From assembly GCA_027065635.1 (NCBI GenBank), contig JAMONQ010000141.1, positions 1 to 8,004 of the forward strand: a stretch of 8,004 nt of DNA, written 5' to 3'. Below are positions 1-5,923 of this stretch, piece by piece. The translations under genes and the position numbers were made by a program. The DNA is from Campylobacterales bacterium. GTDB taxonomy: Bacteria; Campylobacterota; Campylobacteria; Campylobacterales; Hydrogenimonadaceae. The notes under the pieces are model-generated. The model ran no database searches. It was not told the DNA's origin and saw nothing but the letters and a program-made list of their open reading frames with translations. Every line of letters begins with the position of its first letter. Positions within the stretch are counted from its first letter, which is position 1.

Positions 1-639
1 GCGGTGGATGTCATAGTGGTAGATTCCGTCGCGGCGCTTACTCCGAAGGCGGAGATAGAAGGGGATATGGGAGATACACATGTCGGTCTGCAGGCAAGAC
101 TGATGAGCCAGGCGCTACGCAAGCTTACCGGAATCTTGCACAAGATGGAGTCGACGGTTATCTTCATCAACCAGATCAGGATGAAGATCGGTACGATGGG
201 GTACGGCAGTCCCGAGACGACTACGGGCGGAAACGCACTCAAGTTCTACGCTTCTGTCCGCGTGGATGTGCGCCGTATAGCCACTCTCAAGCAGGGAGAC
301 AACCAGATTGGCAACCGCGTCAAGGCGAAAGTGGTCAAAAACAAGGTTGCGCCGCCTTTCAGGATCGCCGAGTTCGATATCATGTTCGGAGAGGGTATCA
401 GCAAAGAGGGCGAGATCATAGATTACGGCGTCAAGCTCGATATCATAGACAAGAGCGGAGCCTGGTTCAGCTACAAGGAGACAAAGCTTGGACAGGGAAG
501 GGAAAACGCCAAGCAGACACTGAAAGAGAACCCGGAGCTGGCCGCGACGATCGAAGAGGAGATCAAGCAGGCGCTCGGTATCGGAAGTACGATGCTCGAA
601 ATGAGTGAAGAAGAGATAAAATCAGCAGGAGAGGAGTGA
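1..639 (+). CDS. recA: RecA recombinase, C-terminal part (5' end outside window)
   Basis: RecA is the ATP-dependent DNA strand-exchange protein of homologous recombination and also triggers LexA-type self-cleavage. The reading frame is open from base 1, and the 212 visible residues correspond to about residue 137 onwards of E. coli RecA. The Walker A motif therefore lies outside the window. Visible are Walker B (VIVVDS, residues 4-9), the L1 region (EIEGDMGDTHVGLQAR), FINQIRMKIG, and L2 with MGYGSPETTTGG followed by NALKFYASVRVD. The GYGS form of L2 is typical of Campylobacterota. The C-terminal domain contains AWFSYKETKLGQGRENA and ends in an acidic tail (MSEEEIKSAGEE), as in other RecA proteins. 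eno follows after 5 nt, and the recA 3' end carries its ribosome-binding site. Apart from the window edge the fragment looks intact. Confidence 0.98.
   Translation, partial: AVDVIVVDSVAALTPKAEIEGDMGDTHVGLQARLMSQALRKLTGILHKMESTVIFINQIRMKIGTMGYGSPETTTGGNALKFYASVRVDVRRIATLKQGDNQIGNRVKAKVVKNKVAPPFRIAEFDIMFGEGISKEGEIIDYGVKLDIIDKSGAWFSYKETKLGQGRENAKQTLKENPELAATIEEEIKQALGIGSTMLEMSEEEIKSAGEE
628..636 (+). promoter_or_regulatory. Shine-Dalgarno site of eno inside the recA 3' end
   Basis: Two GGAG cores (628-631 and 633-636) lie in the last codons of recA. The second is 8 nt before the ATG at 645, an ideal distance. This favours ATG 645 over the in-frame GTG at 636, which overlaps the recA stop (GTGA) and would place the start on top of the site itself. 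Translation of eno is probably coupled to termination on recA. Confidence 0.75.
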
Positions 640-644
640 AATTC

Positions 645-1913
645 ATGATCTTTATAGACGATATCAGAGCCGATGAGGTTATGGACAGCCGCGGCAATCC
701 TACCGTGCGCGCCACTGTACGCCTAAGCGATGGAAGCGTCGCGGACGCTATCGTACCGAGCGGTGCGAGTACCGGAAAGAGAGAGGCACTGGAGCTTCGT
801 GACGGAGGAGAGCGCTATCTGGGCAAAGGCGTTTTGACCGCGTGTGAAAACGTCAATATCAAGATCGCCGACGAGCTGATAGGGCTGAGCCCGTACAACC
901 AGAGCGAGATCGATGCGATAATGAAAGAGATAGACGGAACGGACAACTACGCGAACATTGGAGCCAATGCCGTGCTCGGAGTCTCGATGGCCGTCGCTCG
1001 TGTAGCCGCGAAGAGCCTGAATATACCTCTGTACAGATATCTCGGCGGAGCCAATGCGGTAGTGATGCCTACGCCGATGCTGAATATCATAAACGGCGGT
1101 AGCCATGCCGACAACAGCGTGGATTTTCAGGAGTATATGATCATGCCGACAGGCTTCGACGAGTTCAGCGAAGCCTTGAGGGCGAGTTCTGAGGTCTACC
1201 ACAACCTCAAAAAGATCCTTCATGAGTCCGGCCACTCTACCGCACTCGGTGACGAGGGCGGTTTCGCTCCCAATCTCTCCAGCAACGAAGAGCCGATAGA
1301 GGTGATCATGAAGGCGATCGAGAAGGCCGGATACAGACCGGGCGAGCAGATCGCGATTGCTCTCGATGTAGCGAGCAGCGAGCTGGTAGCAGACGGAGGA
1401 TATCGCCTCGAGAGTGAAGATAGAACGTTGAGCAGCGAGGAGCTGGTGGGCTACTACGAGGAGTTGGTAGGAAAGTATCCGATCGTCAGTATCGAGGATG
1501 GTCTGAGCGAAGATGACTGGGATGGATGGAAGGTTTTGACCGAGCGTCTCGGCGGAAAGATCCAGCTGGTAGGAGACGACCTTTTTGTTACCAACGCTTC
1601 GATTCTTGCGGACGGAATCGCAAAGGGTGTCGCCAACTCGATACTTATCAAGCCGAACCAGATCGGCTCCGTCAGCGAAACTATGCAGACTGTGCGACTC
1701 GCACAGAGAAACGGGTACACATGTGTCATGAGCCACAGGAGCGGCGAGAGCGAAGATGCTTTTATCGCTGATTTCGCCGTAGCGCTCGGTACGGGCCAGA
1801 TCAAGACCGGCTCCACCGCAAGAAGCGAGCGTATCGCAAAATACAACCGCCTTCTTGCGATAGAGAGGGAGCTCGGCTACTTCGAATATCTCGGCAAAGA
1901 GCTCTTCGGCTGA
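645..1913 (+). CDS. eno: Enolase (phosphopyruvate hydratase)
   Basis: Enolase interconverts 2-phosphoglycerate and phosphoenolpyruvate in the cytoplasm. In this lineage it often serves gluconeogenesis, and its product PEP also feeds the shikimate pathway, to which aroK downstream belongs. The protein has 422 residues, a normal length. Signatures in order are DSRGNPT (14-20), the GASTG loop (40-44), GGSHADN (151-157), GDEGGFAPN with catalytic Glu204, Mg2+ ligands Asp241 (ALDVASSE), Glu284 (SIEDGL) and Asp311 (GDDLF), catalytic Lys336 (LIKPNQIG), SHRSGE (363-368) and the C-terminal KTGSTARSERIAKYNRLL. All key residues are present. The ATG at 645 is chosen because family members begin just before this region and a good ribosome-binding site stands 8 nt upstream; a GTG at 636 would add three residues. 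Its stop overlaps the start of the next gene by one base (TGATG). Confidence 0.98.
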   Translation: MIFIDDIRADEVMDSRGNPTVRATVRLSDGSVADAIVPSGASTGKREALELRDGGERYLGKGVLTACENVNIKIADELIGLSPYNQSEIDAIMKEIDGTDNYANIGANAVLGVSMAVARVAAKSLNIPLYRYLGGANAVVMPTPMLNIINGGSHADNSVDFQEYMIMPTGFDEFSEALRASSEVYHNLKKILHESGHSTALGDEGGFAPNLSSNEEPIEVIMKAIEKAGYRPGEQIAIALDVASSELVADGGYRLESEDRTLSSEELVGYYEELVGKYPIVSIEDGLSEDDWDGWKVLTERLGGKIQLVGDDLFVTNASILADGIAKGVANSILIKPNQIGSVSETMQTVRLAQRNGYTCVMSHRSGESEDAFIADFAVALGTGQIKTGSTARSERIAKYNRLLAIERELGYFEYLGKELFG

Positions 1914-2185
1914 TGGATAGAGTCGATCTGCCCGAGGAGAAAAGGGCGCTGCCGACAGCCCTTTTCGGACTCCCGCTCGGACGGATCGCCATAGCGTTTG
2001 CGGCGGTGGTCGCTCTGGGTGTATATGTGGGCATCCTTCTTTTCGGGCCCAACTCCCTTACCGTACTTTTGGGTCTTGAAGAGCAAAGATCGATATACGA
2101 GAGCCGCATCAGGAGTCTCAAGGCCGAGAATGCGGCTTTGCAGAAGGAGTATTTCGAACTCAAACAGCTGGAGCCGGAGCAATGA
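1913..2185 (+). CDS. FtsB/DivIC-like small septum-formation-initiator protein
   Basis: A 90-residue single-pass membrane protein. It has a short charged N-terminal tail (1-21), one hydrophobic segment (about 22-44), and then a predicted coiled coil (about 56-86). The coiled coil has a clean 4-3 pattern (Tyr62, Ile66, Leu69, Asn73, Leu76, Tyr80, Leu83) with Asn at a core position, which suggests dimerisation. Just after the membrane segment the text FGPNSL resembles FGKNGI at the same place in E. coli FtsB, so membership of the FtsB/DivIC family is likely. In that family the protein sits in the inner membrane with its coiled coil in the periplasm, and works with FtsL and FtsQ in the divisome. 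The protein ends directly after the coiled coil and lacks the C-terminal region of E. coli FtsB that binds FtsQ. The frame closes soon after the stop, and the other frames encode nothing FtsB-like, so a frameshift is unlikely. It overlaps eno by 1 nt and the AMIN gene by 4 nt (ATGA). Confidence 0.8.
   Translation: MDRVDLPEEKRALPTALFGLPLGRIAIAFAAVVALGVYVGILLFGPNSLTVLLGLEEQRSIYESRIRSLKAENAALQKEYFELKQLEPEQ
2170..2173 (+). promoter_or_regulatory. Shine-Dalgarno site of the AMIN-domain gene
   Basis: GGAG lies 8 nt before the ATG at 2182, inside the last codons of the FtsB-like gene. A second GGAG at 2176-2179 is only 2 nt from the ATG and is too close to act. Together with the ATGA stop/start overlap this supports coupled translation of the two envelope proteins. 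Confidence 0.6.
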
Positions 2186-2835
2186 GATATTTTATCCTCT
2201 TGACGATCGTGTCGTTTCTCGTATCGATTCAGGCCCGGGAAAACCCTTTCAAACCGGTGATAGACGATACGGTCTTGCCTATATCTTCAAACCAGGTCAA
2301 AAAGGCTCCCCCTTTCAAGTCCGTAAAAGTCTCCCTCCCCAATGACGCCAGAGTCCTGACCTCGGTCGCAATCTACTACCAGTCTATCGACGGATCTATC
2401 AAGAAGCGTGTCGTTCCTGTCGACCGCTCCATCGACTGGCATCGACCGCTTCTCATTTCGCAGGCCGTGCAGCACAAAGGATCCGCTTCAACTCCCGAAA
2501 AAGACGGTACAAAGGTTTCAAAAAAAGAGTCTGCGCAAAAAAGGTTGAAACCATTGCCGTTTCTTGAAATCGAGATAGGAAAAAAGCGACTCAGGATAGT
2601 AACCAAAGATAAAAAGATAAGAAGTTTTCATCTTAGCAACCCTTTCAAAGTGGCCATAGACTTTAAAAGAAGGGCCGGCTTTCTGACCAAGCATATCGCC
2701 ATCGATACAGCCCCGTTCAAATCGCTTGATATCGGAAACCACAACGGCTACTATCGTGTCGTCGTTACCCTCGATGCGCCATACAGGTATGAAATCATAC
2801 GAACAGATGACGGATACGTTCTCTCGCTGCCCTGA
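2182..2835 (+). CDS. Exported AMIN-domain protein, stand-alone
   Basis: The 217-residue protein begins with a signal peptide (hydrophobic residues 3-16, likely cleavage after SIQA at residue 18), so it should be periplasmic. An N-terminal region follows, starting with ENPFKPV and running to about 95. Next comes a Lys/Ser-rich, low-complexity linker (about 96-124), and then a C-terminal β-rich domain (about 126-217) with the pattern of an AMIN domain: LEIEIG, LSNPFKVAIDF, IDTAPFKSLDIG, YYRVVVTLD, and a final GYVLSLP. In other bacteria AMIN domains target AmiC-type amidases and PilQ-type secretins to peptidoglycan or the division site. Here no enzyme or secretin domain is attached. From memory this position corresponds to HP0156 in H. 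pylori and to the glycoprotein CgpA (Cj1670c) in C. jejuni. No D/E-x-N-x-S/T glycosylation sequon is present in this copy. The linker DNA is A-rich compared with the neighbours. The exact role is unknown. Confidence 0.8.
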   Translation: MRYFILLTIVSFLVSIQARENPFKPVIDDTVLPISSNQVKKAPPFKSVKVSLPNDARVLTSVAIYYQSIDGSIKKRVVPVDRSIDWHRPLLISQAVQHKGSASTPEKDGTKVSKKESAQKRLKPLPFLEIEIGKKRLRIVTKDKKIRSFHLSNPFKVAIDFKRRAGFLTKHIAIDTAPFKSLDIGNHNGYYRVVVTLDAPYRYEIIRTDDGYVLSLP

Positions 2836-3331
2836 AAATATCGTACTCATAGGATTCATGGGTAGCGGCAAGAGTACCGTGGGGCGTATTCTGGCTAAAA
2901 AAAGCGGCCGCTTCTTTCTCGATGCCGACGTGTTGATAGAGTCGCAGCAGGGGCGTGCGGTATCGGAGATATTCACGGAAAACGGCGAAGCCTTCTTTCG
3001 CAGACTTGAGCGTGAAAGTGCGGAGTGGATGGCCTCGTGCGTCAGAGGCACCGTCATATCGACCGGCGGCGGAATGCCGCTCGTGACGGAGCGGCTCGGA
3101 GATATAGGCAGAGTCGTCTATCTTAAACTGCCTTTTGAAAAGATACTGGAACGTATTTCGCCGCGGGAGAGATCGAGGCGCCCTCTATTTGCGGATCCGC
3201 AAAAGGCAAGAAAACTCTATTTGCAAAGAGAGGGGATCTACGAGAGCAAGGCCGAAGCGATAGTCGATGCGGCCGCACCCGCGGAGGAGGTCGCCGATGC
3301 GATTTTAAGATCTCTCGCAGAAACTGTTTAG
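2807..3331 (+). CDS. aroK: Shikimate kinase
   Basis: Shikimate kinase phosphorylates shikimate at the 3-hydroxyl with ATP, the fifth step towards chorismate and the aromatic amino acids. From the ATG at 2807 the product is 174 residues, the usual size. Visible are Walker A GFMGSGKST (16-24), DAD (39-41) whose Asp binds Mg2+/shikimate, FRRLE (64-68) with the shikimate-binding Arg, the STGGGMPL motif (85-92), the lid motif RSRRPLF (122-128), and REGIYE (141-146) with the conserved Arg. The frame stays open upstream, with other ATGs at 2789 and 2726, but those starts would add residues without family counterparts. The chosen start overlaps the AMIN gene by 29 nt and has no clear ribosome-binding site, so it probably depends on coupled translation. 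The stop TAG overlaps the stop of the convergent antiporter gene. Confidence 0.95.
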   Translation: MTDTFSRCPENIVLIGFMGSGKSTVGRILAKKSGRFFLDADVLIESQQGRAVSEIFTENGEAFFRRLERESAEWMASCVRGTVISTGGGMPLVTERLGDIGRVVYLKLPFEKILERISPRERSRRPLFADPQKARKLYLQREGIYESKAEAIVDAAAPAEEVADAILRSLAETV

Positions 3332-4488
3332 GCGTGTTTTTGGGTCATGGCGGTGATAAACTTGATGGCGGCCATCGATATGAGCACTTCCAAAAGACTG
3401 GCCAGTACGAAAGCTTCATAGTTGAATCTGTCGATACTGTCTGCATGGTAGGCTATTGTCGCTACGGCGATTAGAAGTGTCAGCGGCATAGCCTGCGAAA
3501 ACGCCAGAAGCATGGCGTTTGAAAAACCGTTTCCCCGAACAAAGACCAGTGCCGAGACGAGGCGCACAAAGATCATGATCGCCGCAATGATGAATGCGAG
3601 CATCACGAGCCCCTCTTTTTGAAGCGCCTCCAGCGGGAACGAGCTTCCGACATATATAAAGAATATGGGAATCAAAAAACCGAAGCCGAAGCTCGAAAGT
3701 TTTGCCTCCAGATCCTCTTTGTGGTCAAAAAAGGTGGCTATGAAGACGCCGGCTATGAAGGCGCCGAAAGCAACTTCGAGCCCCAGATAGATCATGATGG
3801 CCAGCATTATGAAGAGCATGGCCATACTAAGCCTTATATCCTGCTCCTTCGTATCGAAGTAGGGCATCATCAGGTTTCTTATCTCGGGATACCACCAAAA
3901 GAGCAGATGAAGTGTGTAGTAAAAGAGAGTCATCAAGACTATGAAGGCGACGAGTATCGTAATCTTGGAGAAGAATTCGAAGCCTACACCGTAGTGTATG
4001 CCGGCGCTGGCGAGTGTTAGCACTATGATGCTCACAAGCTCTCCGAGGATTCCTATGGTGATGGTCAACCTTATCCACGGTGTCTCCTTGCCGTACTCTT
4101 TCGAGAGAGCGGCGATTAGTCCCACCGAGATGAGAGGAAAAATCACCATGAATACAAAGCTCATACCGAGCTGATAGGCTATGAGAACGGAAAGGGCATA
4201 AAGGAGTCCGAGATAGGCAAATCCGGATTTGAGGGTGGCTCTGTCTGTTTTGAGAAGCTTTTTGACATTTACCTCCAGTCCCGCCACGAACATCAGATAC
4301 AAAAAACCGAACTCCGCAACCAGTTCGAAGTATTTGTTGTGGCCGTCGCCAAAGAGCCCGAAAGCTCCTGCCGCGGCCCCGAGGACTATTTCGATAGGGG
4401 TTGTAGGAAAGTGCAGCAGCCTCGCAAGAAAGGGGGCTACCCATATAAGCAGCGATAGCGTTACAATAATCTGTACTTCAGTTGTCAT
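3328..4488 (-). CDS. CPA2-type cation:proton antiporter, membrane domain only
   Basis: This 386-residue protein is strongly hydrophobic, with about 11-13 membrane segments. It fits the monovalent cation:proton antiporter-2 (Kef/NapA-like) superfamily, which exchanges Na+ or K+ for H+ across the inner membrane. Matching motifs are FLYLMFVAGLEVN (62-74), FGAFIAGVFIA (241-251) and FLIPIFFIYVGSSF (271-284), and a conserved-type basic residue occurs in FVRLVSAL (307-314). In the segment where Kef proteins have FQDI and NapA-type proteins a double Asp, this one has LGELVSI with Glu150. There is no C-terminal RCK/TrkA-N nucleotide-binding domain, so glutathione or NAD gating of the Kef kind is not expected. 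The transported ion cannot be told from sequence. The start at 4488 lies 11 nt inside bioB and lacks a well-spaced ribosome-binding site, suggesting coupling. The TAA stop overlaps the aroK stop. Confidence 0.88.
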   Translation of the reverse strand: MTTEVQIIVTLSLLIWVAPFLARLLHFPTTPIEIVLGAAAGAFGLFGDGHNKYFELVAEFGFLYLMFVAGLEVNVKKLLKTDRATLKSGFAYLGLLYALSVLIAYQLGMSFVFMVIFPLISVGLIAALSKEYGKETPWIRLTITIGILGELVSIIVLTLASAGIHYGVGFEFFSKITILVAFIVLMTLFYYTLHLLFWWYPEIRNLMMPYFDTKEQDIRLSMAMLFIMLAIMIYLGLEVAFGAFIAGVFIATFFDHKEDLEAKLSSFGFGFLIPIFFIYVGSSFPLEALQKEGLVMLAFIIAAIMIFVRLVSALVFVRGNGFSNAMLLAFSQAMPLTLLIAVATIAYHADSIDRFNYEAFVLASLLEVLISMAAIKFITAMTQKHA

Positions 4489-5326
4489 GACAATCTGCGG
4501 CGACCTCGTAGCCGGCCTCTTCGATCATGCGGTGGTCTCGCATGGGATCGTTTCCGGTCGTTGTTAGATAGTCTCCTATTACGATAGCGTTGGCTCCGGC
4601 TTCGAATATTTCACGATCGCGTTCGCCGAAGGTGATCTCTCTGCCGCCGGCTATCATGATACGCTGGGTAGGCAGCATCTCTCTTGCGACGCGTATCATA
4701 TCGAGAGCCTCCTCCACATCCAGCGTCTGCTGTTTTATCGGCAGGGAGCTGTTGGGATGGTAGAAGTTTATCGGTACCGATGCAGGCTCCAAAGATGCAA
4801 TGCTTTCAAGAAGATCCACTCGATCCTCCATACTCTCTCCAAGACCGAATATCCCGCCTGTACAGAGGTTGAGTTCCGCCTTTTTCACATTTTCGCAGGT
4901 TTCGTATCTCTCTCTCCAGCCGTGGGTCGTGCAGATCTTCGGATAGAAGCTTTCCGAGGTTTCGAGATTGTGGTTGTAGCTGCCGACACCGAAAGATTTC
5001 AGAACCCTAAGCTGATCGAGTGTGGCTGTGCCGTTGCAGGCTATGATGTTTAGCTCCGGCACCTCTTTTTTTACAGCTTCAGCGGCTTCGCATACGAACT
5101 TCAGAGTCTTTTCGTCCAGTCCCTTGCCGGCCGTTACGAGACAAAAACCTACCGCCGATCTCTTTCTTGCGGCTTTCGCCTCTTCTGCTATTTGCTCTAT
5201 CGGCTTGTGATAGAAGCGATCTATGGCGGCGCCGTGACGGACGCTTTGTGTGCAAAATCCGCAATCCTCGAGGCAGTGGCCGCTGGAGATATTGCTTATG
5301 GCGCAGAGAAATATTTTTTTAGACAT
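4478..5326 (-). CDS. bioB: Biotin synthase (radical SAM)
   Basis: BioB inserts sulfur into dethiobiotin to form biotin, using a [4Fe-4S] cluster with S-adenosylmethionine and a second [2Fe-2S] cluster as sulfur donor. The 282-residue protein holds the radical-SAM motif Cys18-x3-Cys22-x2-Cys25 (GHCLEDCGFCTQS). It also has all four [2Fe-2S] ligands expected from E. coli BioB: Cys62 (GFCLVTAG), Cys97 (IIACNGT), Cys155 (NLCTGGIFGLGE) and Arg229 (AGGRE). YNHNLET (117-123) matches the conserved NHNLDT block. It is shorter than the 346-residue E. coli enzyme, mainly because the N-terminal extension is missing, as is usual for Campylobacterota. No other biotin gene is in the window. It overlaps the phosphoesterase by 8 nt upstream and the antiporter by 11 nt downstream. 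From memory, topA and bioB are also neighbours in C. jejuni (Cj1686c/Cj1685c). Confidence 0.97.
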   Translation of the reverse strand: MSKKIFLCAISNISSGHCLEDCGFCTQSVRHGAAIDRFYHKPIEQIAEEAKAARKRSAVGFCLVTAGKGLDEKTLKFVCEAAEAVKKEVPELNIIACNGTATLDQLRVLKSFGVGSYNHNLETSESFYPKICTTHGWRERYETCENVKKAELNLCTGGIFGLGESMEDRVDLLESIASLEPASVPINFYHPNSSLPIKQQTLDVEEALDMIRVAREMLPTQRIMIAGGREITFGERDREIFEAGANAIVIGDYLTTTGNDPMRDHRMIEEAGYEVAADCHDN

Positions 5327-5888
5327 GTTTGGGCACTCTTTCGTATCTTTTTTCGTCTAACTCCCGCCCGCGGGGCACTTCGAGATGGATTTCATTATAT
5401 TGCCATTCGGTTTCTTTGATGCGCCTTTGGCAGCGAACCACCCTCCATCCACCTTCCAAAACATCAAGCAAAACCGCTTCGCTTACAGGTTTGTTGCGCG
5501 CACAGACCTCACCGGGATTTATAAAGAGTTTTCCCTCTTTCGAGCACTCCACGGAAAATTTGTGTGTATGGCCGAATATGATCAGGTCACTGTCGGGAGA
5601 CAGAAACCACGGATGATGCATGAGTTTTGCCTTTATGCCGTCCGTCTCGAAGTAGTGGGGCTCTGTAAACAGATTGTATCGATCCTTCAGGGAGGAGAGC
5701 TTTTTGTCGTTGTTGCCGAGTACAGCCACATAAGGCACTCCGCTCTCTTCAAGGTAGGCGAGTGTATCCTCCTTGCCTATATCACCTGCATGAACCAGGA
5801 GCGAAGCACCGTTTTCGAGCAGCATATCTATTGCCTTTTTCGCACGTCCGACCTTTTTGTGCGTATCCGACAATATTCCTATTTTCAT
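5319..5888 (-). CDS. YfcE/MJ0936-type metallophosphoesterase
   Basis: A 189-residue cytoplasmic calcineurin-like phosphoesterase of the small YfcE/MJ0936 group, whose members hydrolyse phosphodiesters with a two-metal centre. The metal-binding motifs are in order: SDTH (Asp8, His10), HAGDIG (Asp36), LGNND (Asn59), a His pair at 91-92, and FGHTH (His107, His109), followed by INPGEV (123-128). Where this group usually has His-Gly, this one reads MHHPWF. An extra C-terminal stretch after about residue 150, rich in Arg and Glu (ending RGRELDEKRYERVPKHV), lies outside the core fold and was not recognised. The start MKIGILSDTH is the normal family start, although no good Shine-Dalgarno precedes it. 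It lies 30 nt after topA, in the same frame, and overlaps bioB by 8 nt. The physiological substrate is unknown. Confidence 0.92.
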   Translation of the reverse strand: MKIGILSDTHKKVGRAKKAIDMLLENGASLLVHAGDIGKEDTLAYLEESGVPYVAVLGNNDKKLSSLKDRYNLFTEPHYFETDGIKAKLMHHPWFLSPDSDLIIFGHTHKFSVECSKEGKLFINPGEVCARNKPVSEAVLLDVLEGGWRVVRCQRRIKETEWQYNEIHLEVPRGRELDEKRYERVPKHV

Positions 5889-5903
5889 TTCAAGCCCGTT
5901 GCC

Positions 5904-5923
5904 CCCGAGGCTCTTGCCTCAGG
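5904..5923 (-). promoter_or_regulatory. RNA hairpin containing the topA stop codon
   Basis: On the - strand RNA, CCUGAGGC (5923-5916) pairs with GCCUCGGG (5911-5904) around the loop AAGA. This gives eight consecutive pairs, one of them U·G. The UGA stop of topA lies inside the 5' arm. No U-tract follows, so it is not a standard intrinsic terminator. It may act as an attenuator, an RNA-processing or 3'-stability element, or affect re-initiation at the phosphoesterase start 15 nt further on. The pairing is seen in the sequence; any function is inferred. Confidence 0.4.

Noticed and set aside
723..1736. A 337-codon open frame on the - strand opposite eno
   Set aside because: It lies wholly inside a fully conserved enolase gene. 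Its translation shows no recognisable domain and is rich in Arg, Ser and Val, as expected of an antisense shadow of a codon-biased gene.
1897..1906. The 10-bp palindrome AAGAGCTCTT near the eno stop
   Set aside because: It has no loop, so it cannot form a useful RNA hairpin, and it encodes conserved C-terminal enolase residues. It shows no spacing or repetition suggesting an operator.
2519..2542. A-tracts (A7 and A6) in the AMIN gene linker, possible phase-variable or slippery site
   Set aside because: The runs are short, they encode Lys in a low-complexity linker, and the frame is intact. Phase variation in this phylum typically uses longer, mostly G/C tracts. A similar A7 at the bioB start (5314-5320) simply encodes Lys-Lys.
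3364..3376. A 5-bp inverted repeat (GATGG-CGG-CCATC) just past the aroK stop, considered as a terminator
   Set aside because: No T-tract follows on either strand, it lies in antiporter codons, and a 5-bp stem is common by chance.
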